DNA of 10,925 nt from an uncultured Alistipes sp. (GCA_947174295.1 CAMWIG010000051.1:1-10925), one strand, 5' to 3'; counted from the stretch's first letter, positions 1 through 6,632 are shown. Program-made: numbers and translations. Notes: a model not told the origin generated them from the sequence alone.

Positions 1-675
1 CTGCCCGCGACGTCGCTCGTGCTCGATGAGCTCGATGCCGACCGCTACGTCGTGCATTTCGGCTCGAAGTTCGACAACGATAAAAAGGGCGCTTGGGTCG
101 GCGTGACGTCAAACAATGCGGTGACCGAGGAGGAGAATTGCGCAGTGGTTTCGTTGAATGTCGCCAAGACAGCGACTGACGGTACGGTAACCTATCGCGG
201 CGACTTCGGCACTAATCGCACGATTCCGATGATTCCCGGCAATTACCGTTACTTCGCAATCAAGACCGATGCCCGCACGTTGACTCAGAATACGGGCATA
301 TGGAGCAATGCCAACGGTTGCGTGAAGTTCAATCCGCAGTCGTTCGGCGCATGGAATAACCGCAGTTGCAAAGTCGATGGACACTTCTCGTATGTCAATA
401 CGACCGACTGCCTGGACGGAGTGGAGATACTCGTATTCGATGCTATGGGTCAGTATGCTACGGCGGTGGATGGCACGAAGTACATGTCGACATCCAGACC
501 GTATGATTTGAAGTGCACCTTCACCGTGGCCGATATGCCCGTGAAGAATCCCGCGGATGATTTCGCACCCGCCTATCGCGTATACTGGGCCGGATTCTTT
601 ACCAGCATCGACGAGATTACGGAGTATTCGAAACGCGACAATCTGACCGGCGCATTCGACGATTATGCGTATTAG
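1..675 (+). CDS. C-terminal part of a probable secreted/surface protein (DUF4979-like), 5' end cut off
   Basis: The frame is open from the first base, so the true start lies outside the window; an internal GTG at 19 has nothing to recommend it. The visible 224 residues end at TAG 673-675. They are rich in aromatic, Asn, Thr and Asp residues with beta-strand-like alternation, which suits an extracytoplasmic beta-sandwich. No membrane segment or catalytic motif is visible, and the N-terminus that would carry any lipoprotein signal is missing. The middle (PGNYRYFAIKTD) and the end (YRVYWAGFFTSIDEI) resemble, from memory, the DUF4979 domains of Bacteroides surface proteins, which end in a similar 'YxVYW...F.S.dE' segment. 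That is family recall, not a search result. A hairpin follows about 40 bp downstream, so this is probably the last gene of its transcript. Function is unknown; the open frame is secure, the family is tentative. Confidence 0.75.
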   Translation: MPATSLVLDELDADRYVVHFGSKFDNDKKGAWVGVTSNNAVTEEENCAVVSLNVAKTATDGTVTYRGDFGTNRTIPMIPGNYRYFAIKTDARTLTQNTGIWSNANGCVKFNPQSFGAWNNRSCKVDGHFSYVNTTDCLDGVEILVFDAMGQYATAVDGTKYMSTSRPYDLKCTFTVADMPVKNPADDFAPAYRVYWAGFFTSIDEITEYSKRDNLTGAFDDYAY

Positions 676-716
676 CACTCCCTCTTCGGGCTCCGTTTCT
701 TAGAGCTGTCGAATGG

Positions 717-754
717 ACGAGCCGCTATCCTTGAAAGAGGGTAGCGGCTCGTTT
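717..754 (+). terminator. Hairpin terminator after the partial surface-protein gene
   Basis: Positions 717-730 pair with 739-752 as a 14-bp stem (one G-U pair) around an 8-nt loop, followed by TTT and then CG. The short U-run makes it a plausible but imperfect intrinsic terminator. It lies between the convergent ends of the first gene and ruvB, so it may stop transcripts from both sides. A second, weaker hairpin (GCTCCG 791-796 with CGGAGC 819-824) lies nearer the ruvB stop. Confidence 0.65.
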
Positions 755-846
755 CGTATCTCGCGGAGTGGGGCCCGATGCGCATGGCCGGCTCCGTCGT
801 ATCGTGCGCTGCGTTCGTCGGAGCTCGCGGTGTCGGAGTGCCGCTG

Positions 847-1860
847 TCAGAAGAGCGAGCCGGGGTCGGCATCGGGCGTGAGGCCCAGATGGCGGTAGGC
901 GATTTCGGTCGCCTCGCGGCCTCGCGGCGTGCGTTTGAGGAAGCCCTCCTTGATGAGGAACGGCTCGTAGACATCCTCTATCGTGCCGGCCTCCTCGCCG
1001 ACGGCCGTGGCTATGGTGTTCAGACCCACGGGGCCGCCCTTGAACTTCTCGATGATGGTTTGCAGGATGCGGTTGTCCATCTGGTCGAGTCCGCAGGAGT
1101 CGATGTTCAGCGCCCGCAGTGCGAAGCGCGTGATTTCGAGGTCGATGTGCCCCTCGCCCTTGACCATGGCGAAATCCCTCACGCGGCGCAGCAGGGCGTT
1201 GGCTATTCGCGGCGTGCCGCGCGAGCGGCGAGCGGTCTCGTATGCCGCGTCGTCGTCTATCGAGACATCGAGTATGCGGGCCGAGCGCTTCACGATGCGC
1301 GAGAGCACCTCCGTATCGTAGTACTCCAAGTGGCACTGTATGCCGAATCGTGCGCGCAGCGGCGAGGTGAGCAGACCGCTGCGGGTCGTGGCGCCGATGA
1401 GCGTGAAAGGCGACAGCTCGATTTGAATCGAGCGCGCCGAGGGGCCCTTGTCGAGCACGATGTCGATTTTGTAGTCCTCCATTGCCGAGTAGAGATACTC
1501 CTCGACGATGGGGCTCAGGCGGTGTATCTCGTCGATGAAGAGCACGTCGCCCGGGTTGAGGTTGGTGAGCAGTCCCGCCAGGTCGCCCGGCTTGTCGAGC
1601 ACGGGGCCCGACGTGACGCGCAGCTGCGCTCCCATCTCGTGGGCTATGATGTTGGCGAGCGTGGTCTTGCCCAGTCCCGGAGGGCCGTGCAGCAGTACGT
1701 GGTCGAGCGAGTCGCCGCGCATGAGCGCCGCCTTTATGAATATTTTCAGATTGTCGACGATTTTGTCCTGCCCCGAGAAGTTGTCGAGCTCCTGCGGGCG
1801 GATGCGATTTTCGAATTCGAGGTCGCTCTCGATATTGCGCATGTTTCTGTCTGTCGCCAT
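847..1860 (-). CDS. ruvB: Holliday junction branch migration DNA helicase RuvB
   Basis: RuvB is the AAA+ motor that, as hexameric rings with RuvA, drives branch migration of Holliday junctions in recombination and repair. The 338-residue product is close to the usual family length. Visible motifs are Walker A GPPGLGKTT (about 59-67), Walker B LFIDEIH (about 107-113), sensor I GATTR (about 156-160) and the PLRARFG segment (about 167-173) in the arginine-finger region. The C-terminal winged-helix part includes the conserved RGTPRIANALLRRVRDFA stretch. I chose the ATG at 1858-1860 (MATDRN...) because the longer open frame to 1911 would run through the promoter at 1881-1912 and adds residues unlike RuvB. 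The leader is A/T-rich with no Shine-Dalgarno sequence, normal for Bacteroidota. ruvA is not adjacent; the gene seems to be transcribed alone. Confidence 0.97.
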   Translation of the reverse strand: MATDRNMRNIESDLEFENRIRPQELDNFSGQDKIVDNLKIFIKAALMRGDSLDHVLLHGPPGLGKTTLANIIAHEMGAQLRVTSGPVLDKPGDLAGLLTNLNPGDVLFIDEIHRLSPIVEEYLYSAMEDYKIDIVLDKGPSARSIQIELSPFTLIGATTRSGLLTSPLRARFGIQCHLEYYDTEVLSRIVKRSARILDVSIDDDAAYETARRSRGTPRIANALLRRVRDFAMVKGEGHIDLEITRFALRALNIDSCGLDQMDNRILQTIIEKFKGGPVGLNTIATAVGEEAGTIEDVYEPFLIKEGFLKRTPRGREATEIAYRHLGLTPDADPGSLF

Positions 1861-1880
1861 TTCGGTGTCGTTATTATATG

Positions 1881-1912
1881 CAAAGATATGAATAAGCGAG
1901 TGCAATGCCAAA
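1881..1912 (-). promoter_or_regulatory. ruvB promoter, Bacteroidota type
   Basis: Read on the minus strand, TTTG (1912-1909) is followed after exactly 20 nt by TATCTTTG (1888-1881), which fits the Bacteroidota -33 TTTG / -7 TAnnTTTG consensus. Initiation would fall near 1875, giving a leader of about 15 nt before the ruvB ATG at 1860. The -7 element overlaps the end of the direct repeat at 1887-1905. Confidence 0.75.
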
Positions 1913-1978
1913 TTTATTCGAGCATTGCCGAGCGGGAATATCTAAGGCGACAGCCAAAGTATGAATAAGCGAGTGCAA
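1887..1978. repeat. Two 19-bp direct repeats flanking a promoter-containing segment
   Basis: TATGAATAAGCGAGTGCAA occurs identically at 1887-1905 and 1960-1978, 73 bp apart. Each copy is preceded on the plus strand by CAAAG, so on the minus strand each reads TTGCACTCGCTTATTCATA running into TCTTTG or CTTTG, a -7-like end. Between them, minus-strand bases around 1930-1908 (GCAATGCTCGAATAAATTTGGC) look like a third, degenerate copy. The second copy also has TTG 20 nt before TACTTTG, a weaker promoter-like arrangement. A small hairpin GCAAG-TTTG-CTTGC... lies at 1981-1994. The repeat is seen directly; any wider genomic role is inference. Confidence 0.7.
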
Positions 1979-1999
1979 AAGCAAGTTTGCTTGCATTTC

Positions 2000-2026
2000 G
2001 CCTGGCTGGACGGCCGTCAGCGAGGC
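2000..2026. other. Intergenic hairpin between ruvB and the catalase gene
   Basis: Positions 2000-2008 pair with 2018-2026 (GCCTgGCTG / CAGCgAGGC, one G-G mismatch). Inside is a 10-bp perfect palindrome GACGGCCGTC at 2009-2018. It lies in the 347-bp stretch without genes at 1861-2207. In the rest of that stretch (2027-2207) I see no gene and no convincing TAnnTTTG promoter for the catalase. Role unknown: an operator or part of a leader RNA are both possible. Confidence 0.35.
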
Positions 2027-2207
2027 CCGATGTTGCCGCGAATGCCGGTTCGAGGGGCTGCGTGTGCCGGGTTACGGCAGGAAACGGCCTTTTCGCGGTA
2101 TGTTTTGTACGCAATTTGCAATTCAGCGGATGTTGACGGATGACGGCCGGCGTCGCGAAATGTCCCGCCCCGGAGTCCGATATGTTGAACCAAAATAGTG
2201 AAAAATT

Positions 2208-3182
2208 ATGTTTTACCACTCCAAAGAGTTGCAGTTCAAGGCGAGAGTTTCGCGTCCCGATCCGCGTTTCGCCCGTCTTCTTCTCGAACAGTTCGGCGGC
2301 GGCAACGGCGAGTTGAAAGCCGCCATGCAGTATTTCGTGCAGGCGTTCGCATGCCGCAAGCCCTATCCCGACAAGTACGACATGCTGATGGACATCGCCA
2401 CCGAGGAGCTCGGACACCTCGAAATCGTCGGCGCGACGATTCAGATGCTGCTCACGGGCGTGAACGGCGAGCTCAAAGACGCCGCCGAGCGCAGCAGCGT
2501 GTTCGGCGAGGGTATCTCGCGCGACGATGTGCTCGACGAGGCCTTTTCGGTCAATCCCCAGTTCGGTGTTCTCACGGGCGGCGGTCCGGCTCTGACCGAC
2601 AGCAACGGTGTCCCCTGGCAGGGGTATTATGTCAATGCCGTGGGCGATGCGACCGTCGACCTGCGTTCGAACATCGCGGCGGAGTCGCGAGCGAAAATCG
2701 TCTACGAGTATCTCATGAAGTTCACCGACGACAAGGACGTGCTGGCGACGCTCAATTTCCTGATGGCCCGCGAAATCGCGCACTTCCAGCAGTTCGAGGC
2801 GGCGCTCGAAACCATTCAGCCCAACTTCCCTCCCGGCGTGTTGCAGGGCGACCCGCGCTACTGCAACATCTACTCCAACCACTCGTGCGGCGAGGATGCC
2901 CGCGGCCCGTGGAACGAGGGCGAAAGCACGGGACTCGGCGAGCAGTGGCAGTATGTCGAGGATCCGCGCGCGTATGCTGCCGAGACGGACGGTCTTACGA
3001 ATGTGCGTCCGCAGGGCACCGACCGCACGGAGGCTTCGGTGCGTGCCGCCGACCGCAAGCTCGGCAAGCGCCGCAGCGAGGAGATTCGCAGCGCCACGCC
3101 GCAGAAGGATATGCAGTGGTGCGAGTACGGTTCGCGGCCATCGGCGAAAAAGCCGCGCCGCCAACCCGTCGAGCAGGAGTAG
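2208..3182 (+). CDS. Manganese (non-heme) catalase
   Basis: This enzyme dismutates hydrogen peroxide to water and oxygen at a di-manganese centre in a ferritin-like four-helix bundle, in the cytoplasm. The 324-residue product carries the expected ligands: E35 in helix 1, ATEELGH with E67 and H70, E159 in the NIAAESRAK helix, and REIAH with E189 and H192. Spacing closely parallels the Lactobacillus plantarum enzyme (E35, E66, H69, E148, H181). The segment NHSCGEDARGPWNEG after residue 230 matches the usual post-bundle region of KatN/YdbD-type proteins. The ATG at 2208 gives the standard MFYH/K...LQ N-terminus, after an A-rich leader without a Shine-Dalgarno sequence. The last 35 or so residues form a polar, Lys/Arg-rich tail (KKPRRQ) that makes it longer than the minimal family members. 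It is divergent from ruvB and appears monocistronic or followed by the small gene at 3393. Confidence 0.95.
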   Translation: MFYHSKELQFKARVSRPDPRFARLLLEQFGGGNGELKAAMQYFVQAFACRKPYPDKYDMLMDIATEELGHLEIVGATIQMLLTGVNGELKDAAERSSVFGEGISRDDVLDEAFSVNPQFGVLTGGGPALTDSNGVPWQGYYVNAVGDATVDLRSNIAAESRAKIVYEYLMKFTDDKDVLATLNFLMAREIAHFQQFEAALETIQPNFPPGVLQGDPRYCNIYSNHSCGEDARGPWNEGESTGLGEQWQYVEDPRAYAAETDGLTNVRPQGTDRTEASVRAADRKLGKRRSEEIRSATPQKDMQWCEYGSRPSAKKPRRQPVEQE

Positions 3183-3212
3183 AAGCGCCGTCCGAAGCCG
3201 GTCGGCACGGCT

Positions 3213-3230
3213 CTGCCGCGGATGCGGCAG
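3213..3230 (+). terminator. Short GC hairpin after the catalase gene
   Basis: CTGCCGC (3213-3219) and GCGGCAG (3224-3230) form a perfect 7-bp stem with loop GGAT, 30 nt after the catalase stop. There is no U-run, so termination is only suggested by position. The same stem sequence recurs at 7937-7958. Confidence 0.35.
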
Positions 3231-3260
3231 GCCGGAGCGATATCCTTCTCTGCCGCACGG

Positions 3261-3294
3261 TTGCAGTCGCGAATGCCTTTTGGTATATCTTTTG
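3261..3294 (+). promoter_or_regulatory. Possible promoter of the small Ser/Thr-rich protein gene
   Basis: TTG (3261-3263) is followed after 20 nt by TATATCTTTTG (3284-3294), which contains a near-match to the TAnnTTTG -7 element (TATCTTTTG, one base longer). Initiation would be near 3300, giving a leader of about 90 nt. That leader holds a GC-rich inverted repeat (CGGCC...GGCCG, about 3330-3355) and ends in an A-rich stretch just before the ATG at 3393. Confidence 0.4.
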
Positions 3295-3392
3295 CGCTTA
3301 ACGCGGCATACACCTGATTCCGGGTTTCGACGGCCGGTCGCGCAAGCGGAGGCCGCAGCCGGGAAATGTTTAATTTAAAAACAAAAACTATT

Positions 3393-3590
3393 ATGAAAGA
3401 GTCTACCAGCAAAACATCGACTCGTGCACAGTCCGGTAAGAATACCGGCGACTCGAAGTCGTCGAAGACGACGGCTACGCGCGGCACCTCTTCGTCGCGC
3501 AGCAACACTTCTTCGTCGCGCAGCACCTCGAACAGCCGTGCTTCGCACAACAACAATCCTCAGGGTCACAACCAGTACACGAAGAAGTAG
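3393..3590 (+). CDS. 65-aa Ser/Thr/Asn-rich low-complexity basic protein, function unknown
   Basis: I do not recognise this protein. It has 65 residues, almost all Ser, Thr, Asn, Lys, Arg, Gly and Gln, with no hydrophobic core, no Cys, no signal peptide and no membrane segment; it should be basic, highly soluble and disordered. The centre holds TSSSRSN-TSSSRST, an exact 7-residue periodicity from a 21-bp tandem duplication. The C-terminus is HNNNPQGHNQYTKK. I start it at the ATG at 3393 because the A-rich run just before it (3370-3392) is a typical Bacteroidota initiation region; an in-frame ATG at 3366 would add nine residues by translating that run. It lies 210 bp downstream of the manganese catalase on the same strand and ends before a large hairpin, which supports a real transcript. 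Codon use (GC-rich third positions such as TCG, CGC, AGC) fits neighbouring genes. A hydrophilin-like or nucleic-acid-binding role is conceivable but unproven. Confidence 0.6.
   Translation: MKESTSKTSTRAQSGKNTGDSKSSKTTATRGTSSSRSNTSSSRSTSNSRASHNNNPQGHNQYTKK
3486..3527 (+). repeat. In-frame 21-bp tandem duplication inside the small protein gene
   Basis: Units 3486-3506 and 3507-3527 are nearly identical at the DNA level, sharing TCTTCGTCGCGCAGCA, and encode TSSSRSN and TSSSRST. Near-identity at synonymous sites points to a recent duplication or slippage. Confidence 0.8.
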
Positions 3591-3664
3591 CGTCCGCTGC
3601 CGGCCGCAGCTCCGTATCCGTTGCGGGGCGTACAGACTGGCGCACGACGTCTTATGAAACATGA

Positions 3665-3702
3665 ATTTCGCCCCTGCCGGTTTTATGCGGCAGGGGCGAA
3701 AT
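3665..3702. terminator. Strong shared hairpin between convergent genes
   Basis: Positions 3665-3679 and 3688-3702 form a perfect 15-bp stem (ATTTCGCCCCTGCCG with its complement) around an 8-nt loop, GTTTTATG. It sits between the converging small-protein gene (+) and infC (-) and could act on both strands. There is no separate U-run; the stem ends in A/T pairs. Its CCCCTGCCG core is shared with the hairpin at 9362-9397. Confidence 0.75.
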
Positions 3703-3751
3703 CGTGAATCGGGAAGGCCGCCCGGCGGCTCTTCCGCAGTGAATCGGTACT

Positions 3752-4372
3752 CTACTTCTTGGTCTTGGGAGCCAGAATCATGTTCATCTTCTTGCCTTCG
3801 AGCGACGGCATGAGTTCCACCTTGGCGAACTCTTCGAGGTCGGTGGCGAAGCGCAGAAGCAGAATCTCGCCCTGCTCCTTGAAGACAATCGAACGACCGC
3901 GGAAGAAGACGTAGGCCTTGACCTTTGCGCCCTCTTTGAGGAAGTTCTCGGCGTGTTTGAGCTTGAAGTTGTAATCGTGGTCGTCGGTCTGCGGGCCGAA
4001 ACGAATCTCCTTGATTACGACCTTCACCTGCTTCGCCTTAATCTCCTTGGCCTTGCGCTTTTGCTGGTAAAGGAACTTCTGGTAGTCGGCGATGCGGCAC
4101 ACGGGAGGGTCTGCCTTGGGCGAAATTTCGATGAGGTCGATCTCCATCTCGTCGGCCATGCGTATGGCTTCGCGTGTGGGCAGCACGACCGGCTGCTCGA
4201 TATTGTCGCCTACGACACGCACCTGCGGCGCCGTAATCTCGTTGTTGATGCGGTGCGGATTCTCCTTCTCTCTTTGAGGGAAACGGCCGCGAGGCCCCTG
4301 CCCGCTTCTGTTCTGCGTGTTATTCCCCGAGTTGTTCGGTCTCGGATGGAATGGACGTGGAGTTGCGATAAT
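3752..4372 (-). CDS. infC: Translation initiation factor IF-3, non-AUG start
   Basis: IF-3 binds the 30S subunit, prevents premature 50S joining and checks start codons and initiator tRNA. Conserved stretches run throughout: HRINNEITAPQVRVVGDN (about 40-56), CRIADYQKFLYQQKRKAKE linking the domains, and in the C-terminal domain KEIRFGPQTDDHDYNFKLKHA and FFRGRSIVFKEQGE. No ATG, GTG or TTG lies between the in-frame stop TAA at 4384-4382 and the GTG at 4222. That GTG falls inside the conserved N-terminal domain and cannot be the start. The start is therefore most likely ATT (4372-4370) or the next codon ATC (4369-4367), giving 205-206 residues. The extension before residue 40 is Pro/Asn/Gly/Arg-rich and presumably flexible. 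A rare start codon fits the known autoregulation of infC in E. coli, which uses AUU. The gap to the thrS stop is 23 nt, so co-transcription is expected. rpmI and rplT do not follow. Confidence 0.9.
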   Translation of the reverse strand: MIATPRPFHPRPNNSGNNTQNRSGQGPRGRFPQREKENPHRINNEITAPQVRVVGDNIEQPVVLPTREAIRMADEMEIDLIEISPKADPPVCRIADYQKFLYQQKRKAKEIKAKQVKVVIKEIRFGPQTDDHDYNFKLKHAENFLKEGAKVKAYVFFRGRSIVFKEQGEILLLRFATDLEEFAKVELMPSLEGKKMNMILAPKTKK

Positions 4373-4395
4373 ATTTGAAATTTAATTGGTTTGTA

Positions 4396-6348
4396 CTATT
4401 CGTTTTTCATCTTGTTGGCCTCGATTTCGTCGCGGACCAACGAGGTGATGTAGTCGCGGAATCCGTCGAGAGTCATCTGGCCCTTGTCTCCTTCGCCCTG
4501 CGCGCGGACCGACACCAGACGCTCGGCAGTCTCCTTTTCGCCCACGATGAGCAGATAGGGGATGCGTTTGAGCTCGTTGTCGCGAATCTTGCGGCCGATT
4601 TTCTCGTTGCGGTCGTCGACCTGCGTGCGGACGTCGAAACGGTTGAGGTATTCCGACACCTCCTGCGCGTAGTCGTTGAACTTCTCCGAGATGGGGAGCA
4701 CCACGACCTGGTCGGGCGAGAGCCAGAGCGGGAACTTGCCGCCCGTGTGCTCCAACAGCACGGCCACGAAGCGCTCCATCGAGCCGAACGGCGCACGGTG
4801 AATCATAATCGGGCGGTGGAGTTTGTCGTCGGCGCCCTTGTAGGTCAGGTCGAAACGCTCCGGGAGGTTGTAGTCCACCTGAATCGTGCCGAGCTGCCAC
4901 TTGCGGCCGATGGCGTCCTTGACCATGAAGTCGAGCTTCGGGCCGTAGAATGCCGCCTCGCCGTATTCGACAACGGTATTCAGACCCTTGGCCTTGGAGG
5001 CTTCGATGATTGCGCTTTCGGCCTTCTCCCAATTTTCGTCCGTACCGATGTACTTCTCTTTGTTGTTGGGGTCGCGCAGCGAAATCTGTGCCGTATAGTT
5101 GTCGAATTTCAGCGTGCGGAAGATGTAGAGCACGATGTCGATGACCTTCTCGAACTCTTCGAGCAGCTGGTCGGGGCGGACGAACATGTGGGCGTCGTCC
5201 TGCGTGAAGCCGCGCACGCGCGTCAGTCCGTGGAGCTCGCCCGACTGCTCGTAGCGGTAGACCGTGCCGAACTCGGCCAGACGAACCGGCAGGTCCTTGT
5301 ACGAGCGGGGCTTGTACTTGTAAATCTCGCAGTGGTGCGGGCAGTTCATGGGTTTGAGCAGGAACTCCTCGTTTTCGTCGGGCGTGTGAATGGGCTGGAA
5401 CGAGTCCTTGCCGTACTTGGCGTAGTGGCCCGAGGTGACGTAGAGCTCCTTGTTGCCGATGTGCGGGGTGATTACCTGCTGGTAGCCGTAATCCTTCTGC
5501 ACGCCGCGCAGGAACTGTTCCAGACGGTCGCGCAGCGCGGCGCCCTTGGGCAGCCACAGCGGAAGGCCCTGACCCACGCGCTGCGAGAAGTGGAACAGTT
5601 CGAGCTCCTTGCCAAGCTTGCGGTGGTCGCGCTTCTTGGCCTCCTCCATCATCGCCACGTACTCGTCGAGCATCGACTTCTTGGGGAACGAGATACCGTA
5701 GATGCGCGTGAGCATCTTGTTGTGCTCGTTGCCGCGCCAATATGCGCCGGCCACCGAGGTGAGCTTGATGGCCTTGATGTATCCCGTGTTGGGGATGTGC
5801 GGGCCGCGGCAGAGGTCGGTGAACGAGCCGTTGGTATAGAACGATATCGTACCGTCTTCGAGGTCGTTGATGAGCTCGACCTTGTACTCTTCGCCCTTGT
5901 CGGCGAAGGTTTTCAGGGCGTCGCACTTGGCCACTTCGGTACGGACGAGCTGCTCCTTGTTGCGGGCGAGCTCGGTCATCTTGGATTCGATTTTGGCGAG
6001 GTCGGCTTCGGTGATGGGCGTCGGCGAGTCGACGTCGTAGTAGAAACCGTTCTCGATTGCGGGGCCTATGCCGAACTTGATGCCCGGGTAGAGCTCCGTG
6101 AGGGCCTCGGCGAGCAGGTGCGACGACGTGTGCCAGAAGGCGTGCTTGCCCTCTTCGTCGTCCCATTTGTAGAACTTGATCGCAGCGTCCTCTTCGATGG
6201 CGCGGGTCATGTCGACCGTAGCGCCGTTTACCGAAGCCGCGAGAGAGTCGGCAGCTAAACGAGGGCTGATGCTCTCGGCGATTTGGTAAGCGGTTGTCCC
6301 TTTGGCGCACTCCTTTACCGAGCCATCGGGAAATGTAATTTTAATCAT
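4396..6348 (-). CDS. thrS: Threonine--tRNA ligase
   Basis: This class II synthetase charges tRNA-Thr and edits mischarged Ser-tRNA-Thr. The 650-residue protein has the full bacterial layout: an N-terminal TGS domain (1-60), the editing domain with HTSSH (H73, H77) and CRGPH (C180, H184), then the catalytic core and the anticodon-binding domain from about 545. Zinc ligands are recognisable as C336 (MNCPHH), H387 (QDDAH) and H517 (MIHRAPFG). Motif 2 is FGTVYRYEQSGELHGLTRVR and motif 3 HRAPFGSMERF. All key residues are present. The ATG at 6348 gives the usual MIKITFPDGS start. The leader is A/T-rich without a Shine-Dalgarno sequence. It lies 74 bp after the small membrane-protein gene and 23 bp before infC. 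No obvious TAnnTTTG promoter is visible in the 74-bp gap, so it may be read from the pdxA promoter or from a promoter I cannot identify. Confidence 0.98.
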   Translation of the reverse strand: MIKITFPDGSVKECAKGTTAYQIAESISPRLAADSLAASVNGATVDMTRAIEEDAAIKFYKWDDEEGKHAFWHTSSHLLAEALTELYPGIKFGIGPAIENGFYYDVDSPTPITEADLAKIESKMTELARNKEQLVRTEVAKCDALKTFADKGEEYKVELINDLEDGTISFYTNGSFTDLCRGPHIPNTGYIKAIKLTSVAGAYWRGNEHNKMLTRIYGISFPKKSMLDEYVAMMEEAKKRDHRKLGKELELFHFSQRVGQGLPLWLPKGAALRDRLEQFLRGVQKDYGYQQVITPHIGNKELYVTSGHYAKYGKDSFQPIHTPDENEEFLLKPMNCPHHCEIYKYKPRSYKDLPVRLAEFGTVYRYEQSGELHGLTRVRGFTQDDAHMFVRPDQLLEEFEKVIDIVLYIFRTLKFDNYTAQISLRDPNNKEKYIGTDENWEKAESAIIEASKAKGLNTVVEYGEAAFYGPKLDFMVKDAIGRKWQLGTIQVDYNLPERFDLTYKGADDKLHRPIMIHRAPFGSMERFVAVLLEHTGGKFPLWLSPDQVVVLPISEKFNDYAQEVSEYLNRFDVRTQVDDRNEKIGRKIRDNELKRIPYLLIVGEKETAERLVSVRAQGEGDKGQMTLDGFRDYITSLVRDEIEANKMKNE

Positions 6349-6422
6349 TTATAGTTTGTTTTGTGAACCTTTTCGGCGCTTCCACAATTACGAGACGGAA
6401 TACGCCGATGCGGGTTCGGTTT

Positions 6423-6626
6423 TTACTCTTTTTTCTCCTCCTTCAACCGGCGGGCGGCCTCGTACCACATGCAGACGCCGCCGAATATTCCGGCTGCGGC
6501 GCATACGACCTCTTTCGCGTCGATGTCCGCAGCGCCGAGCGCATACTCCGCCGCTTCGGTTATGGCGAGCAGCACGGCCACCACGGTAATCAGTATGCCG
6601 AACGTGCGTTGTGTCGAGGCTTTCAT
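6423..6626 (-). CDS. 67-aa two-helix membrane protein, function unknown
   Basis: I do not recognise a family. The 67 residues show two hydrophobic helices, about 9-27 (GILITVVAVLLA core) and 40-55 (VVCAAAGIFGGVCMWY), joined by a short acidic loop (ADIDAKE), and ending in a charged tail ARRLKEEKKE. The start TQR and the tail RRLK place positive charge at both ends, so both termini are probably cytoplasmic. The ATG at 6626 is only 6 bp after the pdxA stop and is preceded by a clear AAGGAG at good spacing, unusual for Bacteroidota. Position suggests translation from the pdxA transcript, but nothing ties it to vitamin B6 metabolism. The overlapping frames on the other strand have no comparable features. 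Reality as a gene is likely; its role is unknown. Confidence 0.75.
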   Translation of the reverse strand: MKASTQRTFGILITVVAVLLAITEAAEYALGAADIDAKEVVCAAAGIFGGVCMWYEAARRLKEEKKE

Positions 6627-6632
6627 GCGAGG

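Noticed and set aside
1861..1911. N-terminal extension of RuvB to 1911
   Set aside because: It would translate through the -7 element and repeat at 1881-1912, and the added residues do not resemble RuvB.
1887..1978. CRISPR array
   Set aside because: Only two exact repeat copies, 19 bp long, no regular spacers of CRISPR length and no cas genes in the window.
1960..2143. Small plus-strand ORF starting MNKRVQK
   Set aside because: Its start lies inside the direct repeat, it has a Cys/Arg/Ala-rich composition without family features, and it spans the intergenic hairpin.
1914..3164. Long minus-strand open frame opposite the catalase gene
   Set aside because: Composition is repetitive Ala/Arg/Leu noise; the plus strand encodes an intact manganese catalase, and the frame crosses the repeat and promoter region.
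4375..6258. Very long plus-strand open frame (about 627 codons) opposite thrS
   Set aside because: It is a mirror of thrS codon bias in GC-rich DNA; the minus strand encodes an intact threonyl-tRNA synthetase with every catalytic residue.
6349..6422. T-box or other riboswitch controlling thrS
   Set aside because: The 74-bp leader is too short, and no T-box sequence or terminator/antiterminator pair is visible.
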